Source: Spiroplasma citri (GTDB taxonomy: Bacteria > Bacillota_I > Bacilli_A > Mycoplasmatales > Mycoplasmataceae). Taken from it: a stretch of 64,000 bases of DNA. This document shows positions 1-10,031 of this stretch, in pieces; position 1 is the first letter of the stretch; every line of letters starts with the position of its first letter. The notes beneath the pieces are model-generated. The model saw nothing but the letters and a program-made list of their open reading frames with translations, was not told the origin of the DNA and made no database searches. Position numbers and translations under genes: made by a program. The stretch lies in the NCBI RefSeq assembly GCF_001886855.1, contig NZ_CP013197.1, forward strand, positions 248,001-312,000, read 5' to 3'.

Positions 1-462
1 ATTTCAATAATATCTTCATCAGTTTTAGCACCATTTTTCTTAATTTCTTCTAAACGATTAGATTTAATTTCTTCTTGTCTTTTTAACATTTGGTCAATTA
101 CAGAACCACCGTCAACAGTACCATCAACTTGATTTAGATTATATTCTTCTGCTATTTTATTTATTCTTTCTTGTTTAGATAAATCATTATATTTTTCATT
201 ATCAATTAATGAACTAATAATTTTTTTATCTTTATCTGTAAAATTTTGTAAATATAATTCATTTTCTAATAAATTACTTTTATTTTTTTAATTCTTGTAA
301 TTGAGCATTAACAGTTTCTCAATCTGTTTTTTCAACTACATCTTCACGATTTTTAATTGATTCACGAATTTGTTTTGCTTGAGCATCTAATAATTCATTA
401 ACTGCTTGTGCTTTTTCATCATCAATATTTAAAATCTCTTTAATTTTTTCTACATTTGCCAT
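1..462 (-). CDS. Phage scaffold-like coiled protein, frameshifted, incomplete at window start
   Basis: The ATG at 462 is preceded by AAGGAG. The first 60 codons (MANVEKIKEILNIDDEKA...) are charged and helical, cross one TGA-Trp, and hit TAA at 280-282 just after an A7 run on the coding strand. Removing one A would continue the frame into more coiled sequence that stays open to position 1 (SNLLENELYLQNFTDKDKK...). Size, charge and a place downstream of terminase and portal fit a phage scaffolding protein, but that is inference without a family match. Either the gene is broken, or it is read by slippage or +1 frameshifting, or the run length is a sequencing error. The major capsid gene would be expected just outside the window. 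Confidence 0.55.
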
Positions 463-625
463 TATTTTGCACTCCTTATTTAAGTGTTGGATTAACACTT
501 TTAACAAATTATAGTTAAGACTCTTTTTATGGAAAAAGATTAAACCATTAACTTTATTTTACACTATTATTTTACCAATACAATACTTTTTATATACAAA
601 TACTAAACAAATAACATAAAAGTGT

Positions 626-631
626 TATAAT
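626..631 (+). promoter_or_regulatory. -10 box (TATAAT) for the small 654-766 gene
   Basis: TATAAT lies 23 bases before the ATG at 654, and an AAGAGGT ribosome-binding site sits between them. No good -35 box is visible. The rest of 463-653 is AT-rich and holds no other gene that I can support. Confidence 0.4.
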
Positions 632-653
632 AAAGTTGAAAAGAGGTAATAAA

Positions 654-766
654 ATGACATTTTTAGATTTTATAATTCTCCAATAAATATAATTATAATA
701 AACTTAATATATTTCATTGCTAATATACCCCTTAAAACAAGTAATAAAGGTATTTACACAATATAA
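654..766 (+). pseudogene. Small membrane peptide gene, apparently frameshifted
   Basis: An ATG with a good RBS opens MTFLDFIIL and then stops at TAA (684-686). Shifting frame by -1 near 678 gives PINIIIINLIYFIANIPLK and further residues up to TAA at 764-766. Together they would make a roughly 37-residue single-span membrane peptide with its own promoter box and the hairpin terminator at 765-793. It points against the flanking phage genes. The short length means the coding assignment is tentative; no family was recognised. Confidence 0.3.
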
Positions 767-793
767 AAAAGAGATTATTAAATCTCTTTTTTT
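765..793. terminator. Bidirectional hairpin terminator
   Basis: AAAAAAGAGATT (765-776) pairs with AATCTC and a T run (781-793). The symmetric A/T runs suit termination both of the plus-strand peptide gene and of the minus-strand gene ending at 792. Confidence 0.7.
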
Positions 794-1037
794 AATTCTT
801 TTTAACAATCATAGTATCAAGCATATTTTTATATTCTTTATCTTGATTTGCCATATATATCATTGTTTCTTTAAGTTTTATTTGAAATTCTTTAAAATGA
901 TTAATGCACAACTGCACAGGTCAATCACCTTGCATTTGTCTTACTAAATCACCATTTTCATCTTTTTTAAATTTTGCTAATACCTTATCTTTACAATCAG
1001 GCATCTCACAATCTAACGATTTTTTAATAACTGCCAT
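792..1037 (-). CDS. Hypothetical 81-aa protein of the phage module
   Basis: An 81-residue protein begins MAVIKKSLDCEMPDCKDKV and reads one TGA as Trp. A Cys pair (CEMPDC, about residues 10-15) and a later Cys in VQLCINHFKEF could bind metal; this is inference from spacing only. The start lies one base beyond the stop of the lipoprotein gene, with AAGGGTG as RBS, so the two are very probably co-transcribed. The coding stop falls inside the terminator at 765-793. No family was recognised. Confidence 0.65.
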
Positions 1038-1038
1038 C

Positions 1039-1545
1039 TTATTCACCCTTAACTTTTACATTACCATCAGTATCAATAACTAAATTGGGCTCTGCTGTAT
1101 CTAAATTTCAACGATAAACTGATTTAAAATAATTACTATTTATTTCTCATCATTTACTAGCCTCATAAGTAAAATCATATCTATTTATTGCTAAACCTTT
1201 TGGGCAAACCAATAAATCATGTTCTATATAATGATCCAGTTTTCTTTTTAATGAAATAGAATTTAAATCTATATCGTTATTAAACTTACTTAAATATCAT
1301 TCTTTATTTTCATTACCACGTCATACTACATAATATCATTTATTATCAACTTTATTAAATGGTTTTTCTTGTGGTGCTATTCATTCTAAATTGTCTTTAA
1401 TGTTTTGATCTTTTGTATTTATTTGGTTTTCTTGTTTTAGTTTTTTTAATTCATCTTCGCTATATTGTGTGTTACAAGCAACTAAACTTGTTGTGCTTGT
1501 ACCAATTAGAGTGATTGCTCCTAAAAGACTTAATATCTTTTTCAT
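1039..1545 (-). CDS. Prolipoprotein in the phage module
   Basis: 168 residues. The N-terminus MKKILSLLGAITLIG...SLVAC is a typical spiroplasma lipoprotein signal peptide with the lipobox Cys at residue 24, so the mature protein should be anchored on the outer face of the membrane. The mature part is Trp-rich (most Trp as TGA), hydrophilic and of unknown fold. It follows the 1005-aa structural gene after 67 bases and abuts the 81-aa gene. A lipoprotein inside a phage late-type operon could act in superinfection exclusion or lysogenic conversion, but nothing in the sequence proves this. Confidence 0.75.
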
Positions 1546-1612
1546 TATAATAATAATCCCTTTCGTTAAATCTTTTTACAATCACAATTATATATATAAT
1601 CAAGTAAAAAAC

Positions 1613-4600
1613 CTAACTTCGTGGAATTAATGTAATACTAACAGGATTATTACTTTTATTTCTAATACCTAAAATATTTGAATTATCAATATCTATTGAT
1701 ATGTTTTTATCATTACCAAAATATTGATAAAGTCTTTTATCTTTAAATTTAAAAAATGAAAAATCAGGAAAAACCACTTTTGTAAATCTAATCTTTAATT
1801 TCATGTCATTAGTATGTCATGCTTGTACATACAATTCTTTAATTTTATTATCATCATTATCAGATAATTTTGTTATTTGTAATAAAAAACTAAAATCACA
1901 ATTTTTAGAAAAAGAATAGCGATTTTGATAATATCCACTAGGTAAGCCAGTAGTTTCACCAGTAAATAATGTTGTCTTTTTATTTTCTTTTATATTAGCA
2001 AGGTCATATATTAAACTACCATTAAAATTAACTTTATCAATTTGTTTATCACCCTTAAATTTTAATTTTCCGTTGGAAAACCAGCCTAAATTATTTTCAC
2101 AAGTAGAATAACCACCAAGAATATTTATATTTCTATTAGGAATAAAATTCTCTATATTTGGTGGGGCACATTTAACTTGTAAATTATTAAGATTATTAAA
2201 TTGAATTGATGAATAAGCATTTAATAATTGTTCTCAAGTAGTAATTGTTGTGTTAATTTGTTTTAAATCAACTTCTAATTCATAATATACATTATCATAC
2301 TTGTTGTTAAATAAATTAATTCAGTCTTTTTGTCAAATAAAAGAAATGCTTGAAGTACATTGTTTTGCTGCTGTTATGTTAGCTTTTAATGGTCTAATTG
2401 TATTAGAATCTAATATATTTACTGTATATGGTTTATATGTAAATGGGTCTGGTGGTAATACTGCTTGGGGGTAAAAGAATGTTGTTTCTTCAAGTAAATC
2501 ATAATCTAATGCACTTGTTTTAATAACACTATTTCATGCTTGTACATTCCCATTTGGTTTAATAAATTTTGCCATTGTTTGTCATTCACCTTGAAAATTT
2601 TGAAATGCAGTAATATTATCATTTAAAGTAAATGGATTTTCTGAATATGTTGTAATTTTAAAATTAGTTTTACCAATAGTTTGTAAATTAATTAAATCAA
2701 TTACATAACTTTCTAATGTTCCATCTGCTGTCGGATTAAAATCTAATTTATTATCTAAATTAGTTAATGGTGTATCTTTATCTAATGCTTGAAAATCTTG
2801 TGATAATATTACAATTTCATCAGTACCACCATTAACATTAATTCTATTTTGCCCTAAATCAATAGTAGAATAAACTTTTGTACCTAAATCTTGACCAGTT
2901 GCAGAATAATAATGTGTTTTAATTTTATCAGTTAATTTAAGCATACAACCAAATGTTAATGAATTACTTCCAATTAAACCACCAACTTGATCTTCTGTTT
3001 CATTACGAAACATATCATAAGGAATATTACCTTTTCCAGCACTATTATCTTTTCATAAACTATTTTGAATAATTTCATAACTTAAATAATCAATAAAAGC
3101 ATTTAATTGGGCTATTTTTGGTATTAATTGCGTATTTTTTTGACTCATTAATTTAACTGGTAAACCTAAATCAAAAAATGAAATTATTTTACCAACAATA
3201 GGTAAATTATTAAGACTAAATTTAGTAAATTCATTAACATCTCAAGGTAATAATGAAATTGATGAATGTGTATAACGATTAGCATTTAATACATCATGAA
3301 ATGATGAAGATTTTAATTGTGAATAATCAAATGATGCAACACCAAAAGGGGCTTTTTTATATTCTGGGTCTTGATAAATAAATTTACGAATTTGTTTCGT
3401 ATCATAAGCACCATTAGGTTTAAATTGTAATCCACTATCTCAAAAAGGTGTTTTATTAGGATTTGTTGCTCTAGTAGCAATTAAATCACTTCCTAATACA
3501 CCTTCAGCATTTTTCTTTGCTAATGGATCTGCTAATGCATTAAAAATATTAGTTCATTCTCCATAAGTAGTTTGATTAGATGGTTTTAAACCTTGTAAAT
3601 TATATAAAACATTAGCAGGATTAGAATTAGTTAATAAAGTATCAGGCATTCCACTTAATTCATCTGAAAATAATAAATCTCGTGGTTGATATACTCTTTT
3701 ATTAATTTGTCCTGATTTAATAGGGCGACCAATAACAGTTAAAGAACTAAATGCAGTTAAACCTAATACTTTTAAATCAATTCATTTAACACCAACATCT
3801 TCAGCTAATACTGGGTCATAATCAACAACTCCATTAATAATTCTTGGAAAAAAATAACCTTCACCAATAGCACCATGTTGTATTTTTTGTCATATTGCCA
3901 TACCTGATTTAGATAAATGGTCATTAACACTACTAAATGTAATTTCTTGAAATAAAAACTTTTTATTATCAAAAGGATCATAGTAATCTGTAATATTAGA
4001 AATATATAATCATTGAATAGATTGATTATATTCATAAGTATTAATAGTTTCTCCACCAATATTTTCATTATTTTTATTTAAAACAACATAAAGGTTTAAT
4101 TCATCATTTTGACCAAATTGTTTATCTGTTGATAATAAAGTATATTGTCTTTGAGTTGAAATACCTTGAAAAATAGGGTCAGGCGTTCCTTGCGATGAAA
4201 AATATGCACCACTTGTACTATTTTGTAAATATGCTTCATACATATCACCACGATTAGTAGGGTAATGCATTGGATTAATAATTTTAGTATAAAAATTATC
4301 AGCATCTTTAAAGTTTTTTTCTTCTGTTCCTTTATTAACTTGTTTTAATTTAAAAGCATTTTTTCATTGAGCAATAATAGTAGCATTACCAGTAATTGCT
4401 AAAGTAAAATCTGAATAATCTTGTGGAATACTATTAATTGGTTTATATCCACTTGTAGTTAATGGAATAACACCATTTGTAATAACAAAAGGAAAGATAA
4501 ATCATTTATCTAATTCTTGGATTTTACGCTTAATAACTTTACTATCAGTAGATGCCATTCGCATTGCAGTATATAATACTTGATTATTAATTTGGATTGC

Positions 4601-4630
4601 TTCTTTTGAATTATTTTTGTTTAAATTCAT
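1613..4630 (-). CDS. Large phage structural-type protein (1005 aa), unrecognised
   Basis: One uninterrupted table-4 frame of 1005 codons opens with MNLNKNNSKEAIQINNQ at 4630, where the preceding AGGTGG is the likely RBS. The start overlaps the last 20 bases of the portal-like gene, so translation is probably coupled. There is no signal peptide or clear transmembrane segment. The first 150 residues look mixed alpha/beta; the last 600 are rich in Asn, Thr, Gly and aromatic residues, as in virion or tail beta-structures. Position after the portal suggests a head-tail, collar or receptor-binding component. I cannot assign a family. Several TGA codons are read as Trp. Confidence 0.7.
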
Positions 4631-5972
4631 CTTTTATACCACCTGTATTTTCATTTTCTTCATTCTCATTTTCTAACCCAAAATTATCATTATATTCCAT
4701 TTGTTCTTTATCAATTTTTTCAACTTCTTTTATAGCAAAAGTCATTGGAATACTATCAACAATATGAATATAATTTGCCCGAGACATTGTACCATTTTCT
4801 AATCTTGTATTATTTGTATCAACTAAACGCATTTGGTCAATAATTCCTGCTGGTTTAAATTTTAATGAGTAGGGGCGTTCAATTTTATCTCAATTATTAT
4901 TTTCAGCAATTCAATATTTATGAAATATTCATCAACAATCAAATAAACGATATAAATAATCTAATAAAAAATCTTGTCATACTGCTTGTGATTCAATATC
5001 TTCTGATTGCATAATTAATGTTTGATTTTGATTAGTATAAGTTCCTTGTTCATCTGCTTGTCAACTTAAACCAATACCACGAAAAACAATTTTTAAAATA
5101 TGGTCAGTATCTAAATTATAATCATTTGAATTATATTGCCCTTGAGTATAATTAACAGTTGATCTACCACCTTTTTCATCATAGTTATTTAATACATTTT
5201 GAATAACAAAATCACTTTCATAATCATTTCAAGATTTTTTATTCTCTTTTACATTATCTATTTCTTCACTTGTTGCTTGAATATAACCTCTTGCTCGTGA
5301 AAATCTTCTTGTTTTCTTTTTAATAAATAAATTATCTTGTAAATCTTCAATTAATCACATAGTAGGGTAAATATCGGGATAAGCATTTAACATTGTACTT
5401 GATGCTTGACCTTGTTGATTAGCACGAATAAAATTAGGAATTTGAATTAATGGAAAACGACCTAATTTATTAATATAAGTTCTTTTTTCAATTCTTAAAC
5501 TTTTATCTATTTTTCCAGTAGTTGCACCTGCTTGAGTATTTTCATCATTAGGATATGAATCAATTTGAATATATTTATCATTAATAACAACATGAAAGAT
5601 ATAACCAGTATCATCTTGATTTGGTAATATTCAAATATCTGCTGCTTGCTCTTCTTCATTAATTTTTGATACAAAATTAGTAAATAATGCTGTTCCTAAC
5701 ATAACATCTAAATCATTATCTTTTGTTTCATATATAAACATAACAGCAACACCTAATAATGATTTAGTTCATGACATTTTAATTAATTTTTCATAAATTT
5801 TTCTTTTATGATATCAATTTTGTCAATGTATTAATGCTTGTTCATTTTCACTATCACAAAGTAAACCACGTCCAATTTCCATTCTTACTTTTCTTTGTGC
5901 AACAATTAAAGGCACATTTATTTTTCAATCACGATTATTAAATGATAATCAATTATTTATATTATTATTCAT
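4611..5972 (-). CDS. Phage portal-like protein
   Basis: 453 residues, starting MNNNINNWLSFNNRDWKIN at 5972 with AGGAG upstream. It lies downstream of the terminase pair, and its size matches phage portal proteins, which form the dodecameric ring through which DNA enters the capsid. The C-terminal 60 residues are very acidic (NDNFGLENENEENENTGG), as is common for portal tails. The assignment rests on gene order, size and composition; no single diagnostic motif is visible. Its end overlaps the 1005-aa gene and its start overlaps the 61-aa gene. Confidence 0.6.
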
Positions 5973-6150
5973 TTTTATTTACTCCTAATCTAGCAAGATG
6001 ACAAATTAATATCTTACTGTCTTTTTCTACTTTATCTACTTTTAAAACTTTATAATCATTTTTATATTTATAAACAAAAATATTATTTTTAGGGATATTC
6101 TTTTTATATTTTCCAATAATTTTATCCATATCAATTAAATATATATACAT
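5965..6150 (-). CDS. Small hypothetical protein between terminase and portal genes
   Basis: 61 residues, MYIYLIDMDKIIGKYKKN and so on: basic, rich in Lys and Tyr, without a signal peptide. The RBS GGGAG lies before the ATG. The gene starts one base after the stop of the large terminase gene and overlaps the portal start by 8 bases, so spacing supports translation as part of the operon. No family was recognised. Confidence 0.55.
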   Translation of the reverse strand: MYIYLIDMDKIIGKYKKNIPKNNIFVYKYKNDYKVLKVDKVEKDSKILICHLARLGVNKNE

Positions 6151-6151
6151 T

Positions 6152-7615
6152 TTAAATATACTCCCTTATTAATCTATTAGTTGATGATTGAACAATCTCT
6201 CTTATATATTCTGATAATGCATAATAATCAGCATCAAATTCATCATCATATAAATCAACTATTTCTTCTTTTCCACCATTAGGTTTTTCTTTTCATTGAA
6301 TCATTGGATATTCCGTATTAGTTTCTTCTAATATTAAATCATGGGTCATTTTATCACTAATCATTGCTGCAATAAATGAATTAACTCTATTAGTAACTGA
6401 CCACATACTTTTATCAACTTCTTCAAATCTTAATAATTTACCATATCTATATTTTATTTTTTCTTTATTAAGAACATCAATAAATGCTCTACCACCAGCA
6501 CCATAATCAACATTAATAGTTAAACCACTTTCAATAAAAATAGTACTATTTTTTAAACTAGATAAATAAAATTGAATAATATCATTTGCTTGTTCAAAGG
6601 TATCTTTATATTCCATTGTTGCATTAGAATGTGTATATTTACCTATTTTATGTACTTTTTTTAAAGTTGAATTATATACTCATAAACTAGCACTTGTTTT
6701 ATGTCCATTAGGACTATCTGCTTGGGCAAAATCAACACCACCTAATATTTTGTCAAAATTTCAAGTTAATTTAGTAAATTTAAGATATCTAGCAAAAACA
6801 GCACCTTGTACTTGCCCAGGTAATCCTCAACTTCATACTCTTGCTCTAACTGGGTCTAATTTTTCTGTTTCTAATTGGTCAAGAATTACATTATCATCTA
6901 AATAAGGATTAAGTCTTCAACTAGAATAATGTATTATTACTGTTTTAGTAAGTTTTTTATTCTTTTCATAATAATTAATTTTAAATTTACCTATTTGATC
7001 AGGATATTTAGATAATAATATTTGTTCATTAAATAACATTATTTCATTACAATATTTAATAATATAACGGTGTAATGATTCAGGATTAGATGAATTAATA
7101 ATAAATTTTCTTTTAGCACCATGAATAGCATATTTTAATTCACTCATATCATCTTTTGTTAATTGGTCTGCTTCTTCTCTTCATTCAATAGCAAATTCAT
7201 ATTTATTTAAATCAGCAAAAGCTTTTAATTTTTCTCTTTTTGTTTGTGAATGTAAACCTTTACAAATAATATAAGTACCATTATCTAATGTAAAAGAATT
7301 CTCAGATAAATTAACTTTATAATTAATATTCATATCATTAAGAGTATTTTGAATATTTTTAAATACTCCATTTCTAATATCTTTATTCATTTTCATAACA
7401 GCAATAATAAATATTGGCTTACCCACCAATAATGATATAGCACAGCATTTGCCAACTACATTATCTTTTATCATAAAAGTTTTAGCACTATAACGACTTC
7501 CTATTTCATTATATTCATCAGCAGGATTATATATTTCTTTTCACGGTGCATTAGGGACATGTTGTTGATAAAATCATCTTGGAATTTCATCTAAATGTAA
7601 AAAATGTTTAAGCAT
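6152..7615 (-). CDS. terL: Phage terminase large subunit
   Basis: 487 residues. The ATPase that packages DNA into procapsids and cuts concatemers. Visible motifs in order: a Walker A variant GSRYSAKT (39-46), a Walker B-like WREEAD (145-150), the coupling motif SSNP (about 175-178), and a C-terminal nuclease domain opening with GVDFAQAD, where Asp 295 is the likely first metal ligand, plus acidic residues near the end (DDEFDADYY). The start at 7615 follows GAGGTGA and overlaps the small terminase gene. The Walker A has Ala where Gly is usual, which terminases tolerate. It appears intact. Confidence 0.88.
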
Positions 7616-7946
7616 CTTTAATCACCTCATTTATTTTAGGTAAATCAACATTATCAAAATTAATAACAATATTAGCATTATTTATATTTGTATCTTTAAC
7701 ATATTTCTCAACATATATTTTCTCCCCCCCGCCATATTTGTCATTTAATAAAGCCAATTCCAATTCTATTTCTAATTGATTTATTGTATCTTTAATAAAA
7801 TAAGCGGTTTTTGTATCAACTTCATCTTGTCAATTATCAAATGGTAGTTTTAAATAGTATAAATATGCTCTTTTATTACTTAATTTGTCCGCTTTTTTTC
7901 GTAAAAACTCCTTAGTTTTACCCGAAATAGTCTTAAAAGTTACCAT
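7608..7946 (-). CDS. terS: Probable phage terminase small subunit
   Basis: 112 residues. The start MVTFKTISGKTKEFLRKKAD has AAGGAG upstream, and the stop overlaps the terL start by 8 bases. The N-terminal half is basic and helical, and the C-terminal half ends in an acidic tail, as in DNA-recognising small terminases. The assignment is mainly positional. The Gly-Gly-Gly at about residues 70-72 is encoded by a G7 run, unusual in this AT-rich DNA and a possible slippage site; the frame here is intact with seven G. Confidence 0.6.
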
Positions 7947-7998
7947 TTTTTACTCCTTTTTGCATATTAAAATTGCTATTATTTAAACAATATGGTTA

Positions 7999-8027
7999 AA
8001 TAAAAGAGTAATAAACAAACCTATCAA
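7999..8027 (-). promoter_or_regulatory. Possible promoter of the phage operon
   Basis: On the minus strand TTGATA (8027-8022) is followed after about 17 bases by an AT-rich TTTATT-like -10. It lies some 55 bases upstream of the terS start. The match is weak in such AT-rich DNA. The remainder of 7947-8250 carries only the terminator and repeat listed separately. Confidence 0.25.
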
Positions 8028-8094
8028 GAACTAAAAACGTATCACAATGTATTAAAGAACTTAATATTATTTTTATTATGTTTATTTTACAATT

Positions 8095-8123
8095 AAAAAA
8101 GGACTTTTTCAAGTCTTTTTTTT
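8095..8123. terminator. Hairpin terminator between phage module and IS30 element
   Basis: GACTT (8102-8106) pairs with AAGTC (8111-8115), extended by an A run before and a T run after. It can act in either direction. Confidence 0.55.
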
Positions 8124-8136
8124 GTAAAACAAGTAT

Positions 8137-8158
8137 AGAGACAGATATTCGCAACTTG
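8137..8158 (+). repeat. Left copy of imperfect direct repeat flanking the transposase
   Basis: Core AGAGACAGATATTCGC followed by AACTTG. The right copy at 9372-9392 lacks one A and differs at two other bases. Such G/C-containing identity is unlikely by chance in AT-rich DNA. Confidence 0.55.
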
Positions 8159-8250
8159 TTATAAATTAATTGTATAACTTTAAAAATAATTGTCAATAGT
8201 TTTTTAAAAATAGTGTATAAATAATTTTAAAAAGATTGGAGACAGAATAT

Positions 8251-9234
8251 ATGAAAGATTATACACATCTAAAATATGATGAACGAAATTTATTTAAGGA
8301 TTTATTTTTATCTGATAGTTGTAAAAAGAAAAATGGTACACTTAATTTATCTGAAATTGCAAGACAAACAAATCGCAGTGTGAATACTGTTAAAAGAGAA
8401 ATTAAAAGATTTAAAAATATAGAAGATTATACAGCAATAGAAGCACAAAAAGATTATTATAAAAAGCGTAAAAAATGTATTAAAAAACTACCTACATTTA
8501 CAAAAGAACAATTAAATTTTATTCATCTGAGATTTAATGTTTATCATGATTCACCAGCAGAAATTATTCAACGATTTTTAATAAAGTTTGGTATCAAATT
8601 TCCCGCTTGTGTTAAAACATTTTATAAATGAATTTTTTTAGGTCTTTTGGGTTTGTTAAAGAAAAATTTATTAAATGGTGGTAGAAAAAATAGAACAAAG
8701 AAAAGACCTGATAATCGTGGCAAATTAGATGAAAGATTTAAATCAATATGAGATATTGAAAATAAAGAATCTAATGTTGGATGACTTGAAATGGATACAG
8801 TGGTTGGTAAAGACCATAAATTTGCTATTTTAGTTTTAGTAGAACAATTAAGTAAAAAATATTTTGCAATAAAATTAGAAAATCATACTGCTAATGAAGT
8901 TTTAGAAAAACTTGAAGAATTAGTTAGAATTAATGGGTTAGTTGGAAAAATTAAAGGAATAATAACAGATCGCGGAAAAGAATTTAGTAAATTTGAAGAG
9001 ATGGAAAAGATTACTGGTTCTAATGTTTATTATTGTGACCCTGGTTCACCAAAACAAAAACCCTTAATTGAAAGAATTAACCGTGAATTTAGAAAACGCT
9101 TTCCTAAGGACACTGATTTTAATAATGTTAATCAGAAAAGAATAGATTTAGTAGTTAATGTTATAAATGATAAACTCCGACCGTGTTTAAATTGAATAAG
9201 TGCAAAAGAAATGTTTTTACAAAATATTAAGTAA
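8251..9234 (+). CDS. IS30-family transposase
   Basis: 327 residues. The N-terminal helix-turn-helix (about 35-55, LSEIARQTNRSVNTVKREIK) binds element ends, and the DDE catalytic core shows Asp182 in EMDTVVG, Asp240 in IITDRGKEF and Glu274 in KPLIERINREF, followed by the IS30-typical FPKDTDF. Three TGA codons read as Trp. The ATG at 8251 is preferred over an in-frame TTG at 8236 because GGAGA sits 8 bases upstream. The gene looks intact. It resembles the transposase carried by SpV1-type spiroplasma phages (established family knowledge, not verified here). Confidence 0.93.
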
Positions 9235-9293
9235 ATTTATTAATTAAAATTTAATAAATACTTTTTTAGTGTGCTTAAATATGGTTAAATTAA

Positions 9294-9962
9294 TTTATAT
9301 TTATAAAATATTTTATTTTTTTTAAAAAAAGAGTTGCATTTGTTAAAAATGATGTTATCATCAAATTAACAAGAGACAGATTTTGCTACTTGAATTTACA
9401 TAATACAAAATTAAGAAATTCTGGCTTTGTGAAAAATCGGTTTTTTATCTTATATATTGTCTTTGCCGCTTTGTTAACATTTTTATTTTTTACACTTGGT
9501 ACAATTATCGGTGCGGTTACTGGTGAAAAATTTACTGGCAGTTGGCATAACATAGCAATTTATTGAATTAGTACAACAGTGTAACATTGGGTTTGTCCAG
9601 TTATTTTTATTATCTATTTTTGCATATTGGTAGAAAAAGAATTTATAAATTATAAAGATTTTTGTTTACAAAAATTATATAAGTTTTATCTTCATCCAAT
9701 TTTTTACACCATTTTTATTGCTGTCCGCCAAGGCGTTTTATTATTAACTCCAGTTGATGAAAAATTATGAAATTATAGTGTTCCAACGAATAATTATTAT
9801 GTGCCATATTTTTTTCAAGATTTTCGCCACTTAGAATATTATATTTTATATTTACTTGTGTTAAGTATCATTATTGCTTTATTAATAACATTTGTTGTTA
9901 ATTTAAATAATTTATTAGTTAACCGTCAAAAAATTAAAGAAATGAAAGAAAAGATAAATTAA
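9294..9962 (+). pseudogene. Decayed multi-pass membrane protein, possibly Pr6Pr-like
   Basis: The frame is open from 9294 with no proper start codon, reads KLTRDRFCYLNLHNTKL and several hydrophobic spans (FFILYIVFAALLTFLFFTLG; YYILYLLVLSIIIALLITF), but is cut by TAA at 9582-9584 between STTV and HWVCP. Sequence after the stop remains clearly coding to TAA at 9960, with one TGA-Trp. It looks like the membrane proteins of the Pr6Pr type common in spiroplasmas; that family call is tentative. Loss of the 5' end next to the IS30 element suggests the insertion contributed. Confidence 0.6.
9372..9392 (+). repeat. Right copy of imperfect direct repeat flanking the transposase
   Basis: AGAGACAGATTTTGCTACTT followed by G, about 1.2 kb from the left copy, in the same orientation. 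It lies inside the 5' part of the decayed membrane-protein frame. Confidence 0.55.
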
Positions 9963-10031
9963 ATTTAAATTATTATTATTTTAAGGTAAAATTGAAATAC
10001 ATAAAAATTATAGAAGAATAGAGGGAAAAAA

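Larger units (their letters stand above)
8137..9392 (+). mobile_element. IS30-family insertion element, approximate bounds
   Basis: A single transposase gene is bracketed by an imperfect 21-22 bp direct repeat (8137-8158 and 9372-9392). I found no convincing inverted repeats, so the true ends are uncertain. Position between a phage module and a truncated membrane-protein gene fits a mobile insertion. Confidence 0.45.

Noticed and set aside
717-947. 76-codon plus-strand frame over the 81-aa minus gene
   Set aside because: Antisense to a better-supported gene and without RBS; its hydrophobic look results from the AT-rich complement.
7996-8196. Minus-strand 66-codon frame beside the IS30 region
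   Set aside because: Crosses the terminator hairpin and the direct repeat, has no RBS and only AT-driven composition.
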